Source: Betaproteobacteria bacterium (GTDB taxonomy: Bacteria; Pseudomonadota; Gammaproteobacteria; Burkholderiales; Rhodocyclaceae). Taken from it: a stretch of DNA of 64,000 nt. The notes beneath the pieces were generated by a model that had not been told where the DNA came from, did no database searches, and worked only from the letters and a program-made list of their open reading frames with translations. Each line of letters opens with the position of its first letter. The first letter of the stretch is position 1. The stretch is taken from assembly GCA_016709965.1 (NCBI GenBank), contig JADJLT010000001.1, positions 1,323,001 through 1,387,000 of the forward strand. Direction: 5' to 3'. A program made the translations under genes and the position numbers. Shown in pieces: positions 17,580 through 26,527 of the stretch.

Positions 17580-19724
17580 CTATACCGGTGTCAGCTTGGC
17601 ATACTCCAGCGCCAGCCACTTCATGCCGCTGCCGCCGAAATTGATCTGCAGGCGAGCATCGGCGCCCCGTCCTTCGGTAGCGACAATGACGCCAATCCCG
17701 AACTTGGCATGCTCGACCGTTTGCCCGATGCGCAGGCCACCGGCGGCCGCCGGCTCGGCATAACCGCCACCGAACGAGCCGAAGGCGGGAAATGCGGCCG
17801 CTGGCGCAGCCTTCTTGTTCAGCTTGAGCAGCAGATTTTCGGGAATCTCGTCGAGGAAACTGGACGGCACGCAGTAGCGCGTCTGACCATGCAGCATGCG
17901 GGTCTGCGCACAAGTCAGATAAAGCCGCTGGCGGGCACGGGTCACGGCCACATACATCAGCCGACGCTCTTCCTCCACGCCATCCTTGCCTTCATTGACC
18001 GAGTTTTCATGCGGAAACAGCCCCTGCTCCAGCCCGGTGATGAACACCACGTCGAACTCCAGGCCCTTGGCCGAATGCACCGACATCAACTGCACCGCCT
18101 CCTGGCCTTCACCTGCCTGATGCTCACCAGCCTCCAGCGAGGCGAGCGTCAGGAAGGAAACCAACGCGCCGCCTTCGCCGATAGCACCTTCGTCGTCGAT
18201 GAACGTGGCGGCGGCATTGATCAGCTCGTCCAGGTTCTCCAGTCGATCCTGACCTTCCTTGTCGGTCCGGTAATGCTGGGCCAGGCCGCTTTTCTCAATA
18301 ATGTGCTCGACCATTTCCGGCAGCGGCAGGCCGTCGGTTTCGACGCGCAGCTGCTCGATCAGCCGGATGAACGCACCCACCGTTTGCCCTGCCTTGCCGG
18401 TCAGCGACGCAGCCGCGTTGTACAGGCTCGAATTCATCTGATGTGCCGTGGCCTGGAGGTTTTCCAACGAACGGGCGCCGATGCCGCGGGTCGGGAAATT
18501 GACTACGCGCAGGAAAGCCGTGTCGTCATCCGGATTGCCGAGCAGACGCAGGTAAGCCAACGCGTGCTTGACCTCCTGACGCTCAAAAAAGCGCAGGCCG
18601 CCATAGACCTTGTACGGCACGTTCTTGGTGAATAGCTCGTTTTCCAGCACCCGCGACTGGGCGTTGGAGCGGTAGAGCAGTGCAATCTGCGTTGGCGACA
18701 CGCCATCGCGCACCAGTTCGCGGATTTCCTCGACGACAAAGCGCGCCTCGTCGAGGTCGGAATAGCCCTCGAAACAGCGAATTGGCTCACCCTCGCCCGC
18801 CTCCGTCCACAAATTCTTGCCCAGACGCTCACGGTTGTTTTTGATGATGGCATTGGCGGCGGTCAGGATGTTGCCGTGCGAACGGTAGTTCTGCTCCAGC
18901 CGGATCACATTCTCGCCGGCGTATTCGCGCTCGAAGTCGCGCATGTTGCCCACCTCGGCGCCGCGGAAACGGTAAATCGACTGATCGTCGTCGCCGACGG
19001 CAAAGACCTTGGCGCCACCCCCGGCGAGCAATTGCAGCCAGGCGTATTGCAGTTTATTGGTGTCCTGGACCTCATCAACCAGTATGTAGCGGAAGCGATC
19101 CTGATAGTGTTTTCGCAAAGGTTCGTTGCGCTGCAACAATTCGTAACAGCGCAGAAGCAATTCAGCAAAGTCCACAACCCCTTCGCGGTTGCACTGATTC
19201 TCGTACTCGACATAAAGATCGACGCGTTTTTGCGTGTAATTGTCATAAACTTCAGCCTGCGCAGCCCGTACCCCCTGTTCTTTATGGGCGTTGATGAACT
19301 GGCACAACTCGCGCGGCGGGTACTTTTCATCGTCGACATTCAGGTTCTTCAGCAAACGCTTGATCATGGCCAATTGGTCCGCCGAATCAAGGATCTGGAA
19401 GGTTTGCGGCAAGCCCGCCTCGCGGTAATGCGCCCGCAGCAGGCGGTTGCACAGGCCATGAAAAGTCCCGATCCACATGCCCCGCGTGTTGATCGGCACC
19501 AGCGACGACAGTCGCGCCGTCATCTCCTTGGCCGCCTTGTTGGTAAAGGTTACGGCCAGCACACCATGCGGCCCGACCTGGCCGGTCGACATCAGCCAGG
19601 CAATACGTGTCGTCAGTACGCGTGTCTTGCCGCTTCCCGCCCCCGCCAAGATCAAGGCGTGGACAGGCGGCAGCGTAACTGCTTGAAGTTGCGGGGTATT
19701 CAGATTAGCTAGGAGATCAGACAT
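17580..19724 (-). CDS. uvrD: ATP-dependent DNA helicase UvrD (helicase II)
   Basis: 714 residues. Superfamily 1 motifs in order are GAGSGKTRVLTTR (Walker A, about 28), FTNKAAKEM, VDEVQDTN (Walker B), GDDDQSIYRFRGA, LEQNYRS, SVHSAKGLEFD and VTRARQRLYL. The C-terminal end, GMKWLALEYAKLTPV, is typical of UvrD/PcrA rather than Rep. It unwinds DNA from 3' to 5' in nucleotide-excision and mismatch repair. It is a single gene; an inverted repeat (ATTGGTC/GACCAAT, 19758-19772) lies between it and the divergent small gene, but no clear LexA box is seen. Confidence 0.92.
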   Translation of the reverse strand: MSDLLANLNTPQLQAVTLPPVHALILAGAGSGKTRVLTTRIAWLMSTGQVGPHGVLAVTFTNKAAKEMTARLSSLVPINTRGMWIGTFHGLCNRLLRAHYREAGLPQTFQILDSADQLAMIKRLLKNLNVDDEKYPPRELCQFINAHKEQGVRAAQAEVYDNYTQKRVDLYVEYENQCNREGVVDFAELLLRCYELLQRNEPLRKHYQDRFRYILVDEVQDTNKLQYAWLQLLAGGGAKVFAVGDDDQSIYRFRGAEVGNMRDFEREYAGENVIRLEQNYRSHGNILTAANAIIKNNRERLGKNLWTEAGEGEPIRCFEGYSDLDEARFVVEEIRELVRDGVSPTQIALLYRSNAQSRVLENELFTKNVPYKVYGGLRFFERQEVKHALAYLRLLGNPDDDTAFLRVVNFPTRGIGARSLENLQATAHQMNSSLYNAAASLTGKAGQTVGAFIRLIEQLRVETDGLPLPEMVEHIIEKSGLAQHYRTDKEGQDRLENLDELINAAATFIDDEGAIGEGGALVSFLTLASLEAGEHQAGEGQEAVQLMSVHSAKGLEFDVVFITGLEQGLFPHENSVNEGKDGVEEERRLMYVAVTRARQRLYLTCAQTRMLHGQTRYCVPSSFLDEIPENLLLKLNKKAAPAAAFPAFGSFGGGYAEPAAAGGLRIGQTVEHAKFGIGVIVATEGRGADARLQINFGGSGMKWLALEYAKLTPV

Positions 19725-19948
19725 GAATGCTCAAGGTTAACCGGGAGAACCCGGTGTATTGGTCGGACCAATCGGTTGCGTTTGTACAACACCCACTACA
19801 AAAGTGAGCATTTTTTCACAGAGAAGCGACGACTGCACACGTATAGTGAACTCAAATATATTGCAGTGCACAAAACTTTAAGCCCACAAGGCGGTCTTAC
19901 CCGATAAGTAGCTACCGCTGCTTAGCGAATACAGAGAAGGAGAACAGC

Positions 19949-20299
19949 ATGAATAACATGAACGCACCGAAAATCCTGCCGTGGATTGCCCGCAAGGCTG
20001 GCATCACTGACGAACTCGCGCTCAAACTATGGCGTCGCGCCGTCAGCGAAGCCGAATACCTGACCGGCAAAACCGAAGGCTCTGCCTACTGGGGCTTGGC
20101 GGTAGACCGTTTCCTGTCCATCGTTGAAGACGAAGTTGGCAAAGTCCAATCGTACAACCTGACCCCCGCACCCCAGCTTTCCTGGATGTGGCGTCATCAG
20201 TCCCGGATGTCCTTGCTCTCGCTGGCAGCGACGCAGAACGCGTACCGCTACTGGCAGAACACCATGGAAAATATCTACCCGCAAAAAAAAGCGGCGTGA
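19949..20299 (+). CDS. Conserved small helical protein of unknown function
   Basis: 116 residues with a strong AGAAGGAGA ribosome-binding site. The sequence is mainly helical and rich in Trp (PWIARKAG, KLWRRAV, AYWGLAV, WMWRHQSR); it has no signal peptide or membrane segment. I do not recognise a domain. Its 225-base upstream spacer and the long hairpin that overlaps its stop codon (20296-20368) suggest a separately controlled transcript. It sits between divergent uvrD and downstream leuS. Confidence 0.7.
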   Translation: MNNMNAPKILPWIARKAGITDELALKLWRRAVSEAEYLTGKTEGSAYWGLAVDRFLSIVEDEVGKVQSYNLTPAPQLSWMWRHQSRMSLLSLAATQNAYRYWQNTMENIYPQKKAA

Positions 20300-20368
20300 C
20301 CGGGCGACAGTAGTGTAATACCTGCTGACGTGGAGCGTGCAGGCTCCATGTCAGCGTCTCCCGGTCAC
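20296..20368 (+). ncRNA. Two-part nested stem-loop overlapping the end of the 116-residue gene
   Basis: An outer stem (GTGACCGGG 20296-20304 with CCCGGTCAC 20360-20368, 9 bp perfect) encloses an inner stem (CTGACGTGGAGC 20324-20335 with GCTCCATGTCAG 20343-20354, 12 bp with one G-T). The outer stem begins on the stop codon. There is no T-run, so this is more than a simple terminator. It could be a 3'UTR structure or a processed small RNA. The RNA nature is inferred from pairing only. Confidence 0.4.
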
Positions 20369-20499
20369 GAGTAGTTCAAGCCTGCGAAATCAGCCACGCT
20401 GATCTCGTTCCGCCTGCAATTACCCAGTACGCCACGTCACGGTTTCAGTCGCCACCGGCCCATAGAGGCCAGACTAACCAGCGTGTGGCATGGCACCAT

Positions 20500-20519
20500 G
20501 GCGTGGACCACGCCTTTTC
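20500..20519 (+). terminator. Short GC hairpin followed by TTTT
   Basis: GGCGTGG (20500-20506) and CCACGCC (20508-20514) form a stem, loop minimal, followed by TTTTC. It lies between the 116-residue gene and leuS and may be the actual transcription terminator. Confidence 0.4.
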
Positions 20520-20545
20520 GAACCGCAGGAGCGCCAGAATGACGC

Positions 20546-20566
20546 CTGCGGTCAACCGGAAAAAAA
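20546..20566 (+). repeat. Dispersed CTGCGGTCAACCGG repeat, copy 4
   Basis: CTGCGGTCAACCGG followed by seven A and a GCC-A-rich tail, in the direct orientation after the 116-residue gene and 110 bases before leuS. Confidence 0.75.
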
Positions 20567-20675
20567 GCCAAAAATCCAAAGGCATGCAACCCGCTTTGCC
20601 CTCGTCGCCGAGGAGTCGGGATCAACCGGTATAATTCGCGGTTAATCTCCGACTTTCAGCGATAGAACTCAGCAC

Positions 20676-23297
20676 ATGCCCATGCAGGACAAATACACCC
20701 CGGCCGACATCGAGCGCGCCGCCCAGCAACACTGGGACAAGACCGGCGCTGCGCGCGCCGTCGAAGACACGACCAAGCCGAAATACTATTGCCTGTCGAT
20801 GTTCCCGTATCCGTCGGGCAAGCTGCACATGGGCCATGTGCGCAACTACACCATCGGTGATGTGCTGTCGCGCTTCCACAAGATGCAAGGCTTCAATGTC
20901 CTGCAGCCAATGGGCTGGGACGCCTTCGGCATGCCGGCCGAGAATGCCGCACTGCAGAACAACGTGCCGCCGGCCGGCTGGACCTATTCCAACATCGACT
21001 ACATGCGCCAGCAACTCAAGTCGCTGGGCTTTGCCATCGATTGGGAACGCGAATTCGCCACCTGCACTCCCGAGTACTACCGCTGGGAACAGTGGCTGTT
21101 CACCCGCCTTTACGAAAAGGGGCTGGTTTACAAGAAACTCGGCACCGTGAACTGGGACCCGGTTGATCACACCGTACTCGCCAACGAACAGGTCATCGAT
21201 GGCCGCGGCTGGCGCTCCGGCGCGCTGATCGAGAAGCGCGAGATCCCCATGTATTACATGAAGATCACCGCCTACGCGGAAGAACTGCTGAGCGAACTCG
21301 ACAACCTGCAAGGATGGCCCGAGCAGGTCCGCCTGATGCAGAAGAACTGGATCGGCAAGAGCACCGGCGTGCGTTTCGCCTTCCCCTACGAACTCGACGG
21401 TCAACCGGAAAAGCTGTGGGTTTTTACAACCCGCGCCGACACCATCATGGGCGTCACCTTCGTCGCCGTCGCTGCAGAACACCCGCTGGCCACGCGCGCC
21501 GCCGCCAATAAGCCGGAACTTGCCGCCTTCATCGAAGAATGCAAGAAGGGCGGCGTCGCCGAAGCCGACATCGCGACGATGGAAAAGAAGGGCATGCCGA
21601 CCGGCATCTTCGTCACGCATCCGCTGACCGGCGAGCAGGTCGAAGTCTGGGTCGGCAACTACGTGCTGATGAGCTACGGCGACGGCGCCGTGATGGCCGT
21701 GCCGGCCCACGATGAGCGGGATTTTGCATTTGCCCTGAAATACAACTTGCCGATCAAGCAAGTCGTCGCCGTCGATGGCGAAACCTCCTTCAGCCACGCA
21801 GCCTGGGCCGAGTGGTACGCCGACAAGCAACGCGGCAAGCTGATCAACTCCGGCAAATACGATGGACTCGGCTACGAAGCCGCCGTCGACGCCATTGCCG
21901 CCGACCTCGCTGCCAAGGAACTCGGCGACAAGAAGGTGCAGTTCCGCCTGCGCGACTGGGGCATATCCCGCCAGCGCTATTGGGGCTGCCCAATCCCGAT
22001 CATTCACTGCAAGACCTGCGGCGATGTATCGGTACCCGATGACCAGTTGCCGGTCGTCCTGCCCGAGAACGTCGAGATCACCGGTGCCGGTTCGCCGCTC
22101 GCCAAGATGCCCGAGTTCTACGAGTGCAAGTGTCCGAAGTGCGGCGGCGACGCCCGGCGCGAAACCGACACCATGGATACCTTCTTCGAGTCGTCCTGGT
22201 ACTTCCTGCGCTACGCCTGCCCCGACAACACCACGGCCATGGTCGACGAGCGCGTCCAGTACTGGTGCAAGGGCGGTATCGACCAGTACATCGGCGGCAT
22301 CGAACACGCCATCCTGCATTTGCTGTACTCGCGCTTCTTCACCAAGCTGATGCGCGATGTCGGCCTGATCGGCGACCTCGGCGAGCCGTTCGCCAACCTG
22401 CTGACCCAGGGCATGGTCGTCGCCCCGACCTTCTACCGCGATCTCGATGGCGGCAAGAAGCAGTGGATCAACCCGGCCGACGTCGATGTCGTGACCGACG
22501 AAAAGGGTCGCCCGACCGGCGCCACGCTGCGCACCGACGGCCAGCCAGTAGTCATCGGCGGCACCGAGAAGATGTCGAAGTCGAAGAACAATGGCGTCGA
22601 CCCGCAAGCCCTGATCGACCAGTACGGCGCCGATACGGCCCGCCTGTTCATCATGTTCGCCTCGCCACCCGACCAGTCGCTGGAATGGTCAGATGCCGGC
22701 GTGGAGGGTGCCTACCGCTTCCTGCGCCGTTTGTGGAAAACCACTTACGATCACGTGCAGGCCGGCCTCGTCGATTCGAAAATCGAGCAAAATTCCCTGT
22801 CGACCGCGCAAGCCGACCTGCGTCGCAAGCTGCATCAGACCATGGGCAAGGTGGCCGATGATTACGGCCGCCGCAAGCAATTCAACACCGCCATCGCCGC
22901 CGTGATGGAACTGCTCAACGCCTACGATAAGTGCGACCTGTCCGATGCAACCGGCCGCGCCCTGTCACAAGAAGCGCTGGAAACTATCGCCCTGCTGCTT
23001 TTCCCCATCGTTCCGCATATCGGCCAGGCGCTGTTTGCCGAACTGAAACCGGGGCTCGATGCCGGTAACCATGCCTTCCCGAAGGCCGACCCGGCCGCGC
23101 TGAAGCAGGACGAAATCGAGTTGATGGTGCAGGTCAACGGCAAGCTGCGCGGTGCCATCCGCGTTTCTGCCGAAGCCGACAAGGCAAGCATCGAAGCGGC
23201 TGCCTTGGCCTCGGAAGGCGCCGTCAAGTTCATGGAAGGCAAGCCGGCAAAGAAAGTCGTCGTCGTGCCCGGCCGTCTGGTCAATATCGTCGTCTAA
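20676..23297 (+). CDS. leuS: Leucyl-tRNA synthetase
   Basis: 873 residues, normal for the bacterial enzyme. The class I HIGH-type motif lies in PSGKLHMGHVRNY (about 46-58), and the editing domain occupies about 220-420. A zinc-ribbon-like insert with CKTCGD and CKCPKCGGD is present, and KMSKSKNNGVDP (about 632) is the second catalytic motif. It charges tRNA-Leu. It is first of the leuS-lptE-holA cluster, a conserved arrangement in Proteobacteria. A 661-codon open frame on the opposite strand is a compositional shadow. Confidence 0.97.
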   Translation: MPMQDKYTPADIERAAQQHWDKTGAARAVEDTTKPKYYCLSMFPYPSGKLHMGHVRNYTIGDVLSRFHKMQGFNVLQPMGWDAFGMPAENAALQNNVPPAGWTYSNIDYMRQQLKSLGFAIDWEREFATCTPEYYRWEQWLFTRLYEKGLVYKKLGTVNWDPVDHTVLANEQVIDGRGWRSGALIEKREIPMYYMKITAYAEELLSELDNLQGWPEQVRLMQKNWIGKSTGVRFAFPYELDGQPEKLWVFTTRADTIMGVTFVAVAAEHPLATRAAANKPELAAFIEECKKGGVAEADIATMEKKGMPTGIFVTHPLTGEQVEVWVGNYVLMSYGDGAVMAVPAHDERDFAFALKYNLPIKQVVAVDGETSFSHAAWAEWYADKQRGKLINSGKYDGLGYEAAVDAIAADLAAKELGDKKVQFRLRDWGISRQRYWGCPIPIIHCKTCGDVSVPDDQLPVVLPENVEITGAGSPLAKMPEFYECKCPKCGGDARRETDTMDTFFESSWYFLRYACPDNTTAMVDERVQYWCKGGIDQYIGGIEHAILHLLYSRFFTKLMRDVGLIGDLGEPFANLLTQGMVVAPTFYRDLDGGKKQWINPADVDVVTDEKGRPTGATLRTDGQPVVIGGTEKMSKSKNNGVDPQALIDQYGADTARLFIMFASPPDQSLEWSDAGVEGAYRFLRRLWKTTYDHVQAGLVDSKIEQNSLSTAQADLRRKLHQTMGKVADDYGRRKQFNTAIAAVMELLNAYDKCDLSDATGRALSQEALETIALLLFPIVPHIGQALFAELKPGLDAGNHAFPKADPAALKQDEIELMVQVNGKLRGAIRVSAEADKASIEAAALASEGAVKFMEGKPAKKVVVVPGRLVNIVV

Positions 23298-23308
23298 GGA
23301 CAACCGTC

Positions 23309-23836
23309 ATGCGCTCGCTGCTCAGCCTGTTCCTCGCCCTGATCCTCGCCGCCACCCTCACCGGCTGCGGCTTCCATCTGCGTGGCGCAGGCAGCAGCAA
23401 CCTGCCTTACAAGACGATGCACATCGCCTTGCCGGACACTGCCGACGTCAATATCTGGTTGCAGCGCTACATCAATGCCAGCGGCAGTACCGAAATCGTG
23501 ACCGACCCCAAGGCGGCCGAAGCCATCTTCCAGCAGCTCGGCGACAGCCGCCAGAAGACCATTCTCAGCGTCAACGCACAGGGTCGTGTGCGGGAATTCC
23601 GTCTGCAACTGAACTACACCTTCCGGGTCGTCAACCAGCAGGGGCAGGTGCTGGTAGCGCCAAACGAGATCAATCTGAGCCGCGACATCTCCTTCGACGA
23701 TTCCAACATTCTCGCCAAGGATCTGGAAGAAAACCTGCTCTGGCGTGACATGAACAGCGACCTGGTCAATCAGATCATGCGCCGGCTGAGCATCATCAAG
23801 CCGAAGAACCCCGACACCGAAGAAAACGCCGAGTAA
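23309..23836 (+). CDS. lptE: LPS-assembly lipoprotein LptE
   Basis: 175 residues. The lipoprotein signal ends in LTGC (Cys20), followed by GFHLRGAG, the conserved LptE start. LptE plugs the LptD barrel in the outer membrane and helps place lipopolysaccharide on the cell surface. It starts 12 bases after leuS, and its stop overlaps the holA start by one base. Confidence 0.92.
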   Translation: MRSLLSLFLALILAATLTGCGFHLRGAGSSNLPYKTMHIALPDTADVNIWLQRYINASGSTEIVTDPKAAEAIFQQLGDSRQKTILSVNAQGRVREFRLQLNYTFRVVNQQGQVLVAPNEINLSRDISFDDSNILAKDLEENLLWRDMNSDLVNQIMRRLSIIKPKNPDTEENAE

Positions 23837-24843
23837 TGCTGCTCAAGGGCGACCAACTGGCGGCGCACCTCGAACGCGAGTTGCGCCCGCTTTACGTCGT
23901 TTACGGCGATGATCCCCTGCTCGTCATCGAAGCAGCCGACGCCATCCGCGCCAAGTCGCGCCAGCAAGGCTACAGCGAACGCGAAGTGCTCACCGTGCTG
24001 CCCCATTTTGACTGGGGCTCCCTGCTCGCCGCCGGCGGCAACCTGTCGCTGTTCGGCGATAAGAAACTGATCGACCTGCGCATCCCCACCGGCAAACCAG
24101 GCAAGGAAGGCGGTGCCGCGCTGCAACAGTGGTGCCAGAACCTGTCGATGGACAACCTGCTGCTGATCACCCTGCCCGAGCTCGACTGGCGCGACGAAAA
24201 GGCAGTCTGGTTCACCGCGCTGCTCAATGCCGGCGTCACCATCAAGCTGATGGCGCCACCGCTGGCCGAACTGCCGGGCTGGATCGCCGGCCGCCTGCGC
24301 CGCCAGCAGCAAAGTGCCGACCTCGACAGCTTGAAGTTCATCGCCGAGCGCGTCGAGGGCAACCTGCTTGCCGCCCACCAGGAAATCCAGAAACTTGGCC
24401 TGCTTTACCCGACCGGCCAGCTCAGCATAACGCAGATTCGCGATGCCGTGCTCAATGTAGCCCGCTACGACATCGATGGCCTGCGTGAAGCCCTGCTTTC
24501 GGGCGATGTCGGCCGATTGGCCCGCACGCTGGACGGCCTGATGCAGGAAGGAGAGGCGCCGCCGCTGATATTGTGGGCAATGAGCGAAGAGATTCGGGCG
24601 CTGACCATCATTCGCGCCGGCATGGATGCTGGTAAACCAATGGACATGCTGCTCAAGGACGCCAAGGTCTGGGGGCCGCGCGCCAACCCGGTCAAAAAGG
24701 CGCTGCAGCGCCTATCAACGACTGCTCTGGAAGCGGCGTTGCAGCACGCCGGGAAAATTGACCGATTGGCCAAAGGCATCGGTCATGGAAATATCTGGGA
24801 AGAGTTTCTACGGCTAGGCCTTCGCCTCACCGTCGCGAAATAA
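23836..24843 (+). CDS. holA: DNA polymerase III delta subunit
   Basis: 335 residues. The clamp-loader fold starts with a Rossmann-like part (LYVVYGDDPLLVIEAADAIR), followed by the RLRRQQQSADLDSLKFIAERVEGNLLAAHQEIQKLGLL segment typical of HolA. It opens the beta clamp within the clamp-loader complex. It overlaps lptE by one base (TAATG). Confidence 0.92.
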   Translation: MLLKGDQLAAHLERELRPLYVVYGDDPLLVIEAADAIRAKSRQQGYSEREVLTVLPHFDWGSLLAAGGNLSLFGDKKLIDLRIPTGKPGKEGGAALQQWCQNLSMDNLLLITLPELDWRDEKAVWFTALLNAGVTIKLMAPPLAELPGWIAGRLRRQQQSADLDSLKFIAERVEGNLLAAHQEIQKLGLLYPTGQLSITQIRDAVLNVARYDIDGLREALLSGDVGRLARTLDGLMQEGEAPPLILWAMSEEIRALTIIRAGMDAGKPMDMLLKDAKVWGPRANPVKKALQRLSTTALEAALQHAGKIDRLAKGIGHGNIWEEFLRLGLRLTVAK

Positions 24844-25083
24844 TTAGACGGCCGGCTTTGTGTCGGCAGGAGAATCCGGTTCCAGATCCTCCCAGATGCA
24901 ACCGCACTCGGCTCGAACGTCGTGCAAACCCGGCTTGATCTCCTCCTGAACCAGGCATTCGCCGGCACATTCCTCGGAAACCACCACGAGTTTCATCTCG
25001 GTATCGACCTGGCGTTCGCCATCCCAGAAACTACACGTTGCGCAAACCTTTACTTCGGTCGGCAATATCAATTTTTCAGCCAT
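24844..25083 (-). CDS. Small cysteine-rich protein, function unknown
   Basis: 79 residues if started at the ATG at 25083 (MAEKLILP); the frame is open up to 25188. Cysteines occur as CATC near residue 14, then CAGEC, and CGC near 62, a pattern that could bind a metal such as zinc or an Fe-S centre. It has no signal peptide. It is convergent with holA and divergent from proA. The family is not recognised. Confidence 0.6.
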   Translation of the reverse strand: MAEKLILPTEVKVCATCSFWDGERQVDTEMKLVVVSEECAGECLVQEEIKPGLHDVRAECGCIWEDLEPDSPADTKPAV

Positions 25084-25163
25084 CTTGTCCCCAACGGAAA
25101 GCCCTGTTGTCGTTGCGGATAAGAGTTTACCCGGTTCCAGAAGTTCCCACTTATTTGTCTGGC

Positions 25164-25169
25164 TATAAT
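25164..25169 (+). promoter_or_regulatory. Candidate -10 element of the proA promoter
   Basis: A consensus TATAAT, 27 bases before the proA start, is preceded by TGGC. No good -35 is visible, so it may be a weak or activator-dependent promoter. Confidence 0.4.
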
Positions 25170-25196
25170 GTTCCTTTGCCCAGCACAAAGAACATC

Positions 25197-26453
25197 ATGG
25201 ACATCAAGCACTACATGCAGACCGTCGGCCGTCAGGCCCGCGCCGCCTCACGCCGCCTAGCCGGCGCCACCACGGCTGAAAAGAACGCCGCCCTACTGCA
25301 CATTGCCGCGGCCATTCGCCGCGAAAGTGCCGCACTGGTCGCTGCCAATCAGGAAGACCTTGCCGCGGCCCGTGCCGCCGGGCTGGATACCGCCATGCTC
25401 GACCGCCTGACCCTTTCAGCAAAAGGTGTCGAAAGCATGGCCGAAGGCGTCGAGCAAGTGGCCACGCTACCCGACCCGATCGGCGAAATGACCGACATCA
25501 AGCATCGCCCGTCCGGCATCCTGGTCGGCAAGATGCGCGTGCCGCTCGGCGTCATCGGCATCATTTACGAAGCGCGGCCAAACGTGACTGCGGATGCCGC
25601 TGCCCTGTGCCTGAAATCCGGCAATGCCGCCATCCTGCGCGGCGGATCGGAAGCCATTCGCTCCAACCGCGCCATCGCCGCGCTGGTCCATGAAGGCCTC
25701 GAAGCTGCCGGCCTACCGGCTGAATCGGTGCAGGTCATCGACACCACGGACCGTGCCGCGGTTGGTGAGCTGATCACCATGCGCGAATTCGTCGACGTCA
25801 TCGTGCCACGCGGTGGCAAGGGCCTGATCGCCCGCCTGCTGGCCGAATCGAGGGTGCCGATGATCCAGCACCTGGACGGCAACTGCCACGTCTATCTTGA
25901 AGAAGAAGCCGAGCCGAACAAGGCGCTGAAGATCGTCGAGAATGCCAAGACCCAGCGCTATGGCACTTGCAACACCGCCGAGTCACTGCTCGTCGACCGC
26001 TCCGTTGCCCCTATGCTGCTACCGCCGATCGCCCACATGCTGACCACCAAGGGCGTCGAAATCCGTGGCTGCGCCGAAACCTGCGCCATCGTGCCGAACG
26101 CCGTGCCGGCGACGGAAGAGGATTACTACACCGAGTTCCTGGCGCCGATCATTTCGGTCAAGATCGTTTCCGGCATCGATGAAGCCATCGAGCACATCAA
26201 CCAGTACTCGTCGCACCATACCGAAGCCATCGTCACCGACAACCACCCGAAAGCCATGCGCTTCCTGCGCGAAGTCGATTCAGCTTCGGTCATGATCAAC
26301 GCCTCCACGCGCTTCGCCGACGGTTTCGAGTACGGCCTTGGCGCCGAAATCGGCATCTCGACCGACAAGATCCACGCCCGCGGCCCAGTTGGGCTGGAAG
26401 GCCTGACCAGTCAGAAATGGGTGGTATTGGGCGACGGGCACGTTCGCGCCTGA
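25197..26453 (+). CDS. proA: Gamma-glutamyl phosphate reductase
   Basis: 418 residues from the ATG at 25197 (MDIKHYMQTVG); the open frame runs upstream to 25038 but overlaps the cysteine-rich gene. The family motif GVIGIIYEARPNVTADAAALCLKSGNAAILRGG is present (described by its first residues GVIGIIYEARPNV), and the catalytic Cys lies in YGTCNTAES. It reduces glutamyl-5-phosphate to the semialdehyde in proline synthesis. proB is not adjacent. A terminator hairpin follows. Confidence 0.95.
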   Translation: MDIKHYMQTVGRQARAASRRLAGATTAEKNAALLHIAAAIRRESAALVAANQEDLAAARAAGLDTAMLDRLTLSAKGVESMAEGVEQVATLPDPIGEMTDIKHRPSGILVGKMRVPLGVIGIIYEARPNVTADAAALCLKSGNAAILRGGSEAIRSNRAIAALVHEGLEAAGLPAESVQVIDTTDRAAVGELITMREFVDVIVPRGGKGLIARLLAESRVPMIQHLDGNCHVYLEEEAEPNKALKIVENAKTQRYGTCNTAESLLVDRSVAPMLLPPIAHMLTTKGVEIRGCAETCAIVPNAVPATEEDYYTEFLAPIISVKIVSGIDEAIEHINQYSSHHTEAIVTDNHPKAMRFLREVDSASVMINASTRFADGFEYGLGAEIGISTDKIHARGPVGLEGLTSQKWVVLGDGHVRA

Positions 26454-26486
26454 CCGCACAAGCGTAGCATTCATTCGATTCCACGA

Positions 26487-26514
26487 GTCCCCGCAGCAGC
26501 GGGGACAACTTTTT
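26487..26514 (+). terminator. proA terminator
   Basis: GTCCCCGC (26487-26494) pairs perfectly with GCGGGGAC (26499-26506), followed by a run of T. It ends just before the CCGGAG ribosome-binding site of the acyl-CoA dehydrogenase gene. Confidence 0.7.
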
Positions 26515-26527
26515 CCGGAGCAATCAG

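Noticed and set aside
20622..22607. 661-codon open frame antisense to leuS
   Set aside because: It mirrors the codon positions of leuS in high-G+C DNA, has no domain, and spans a clearly real gene.
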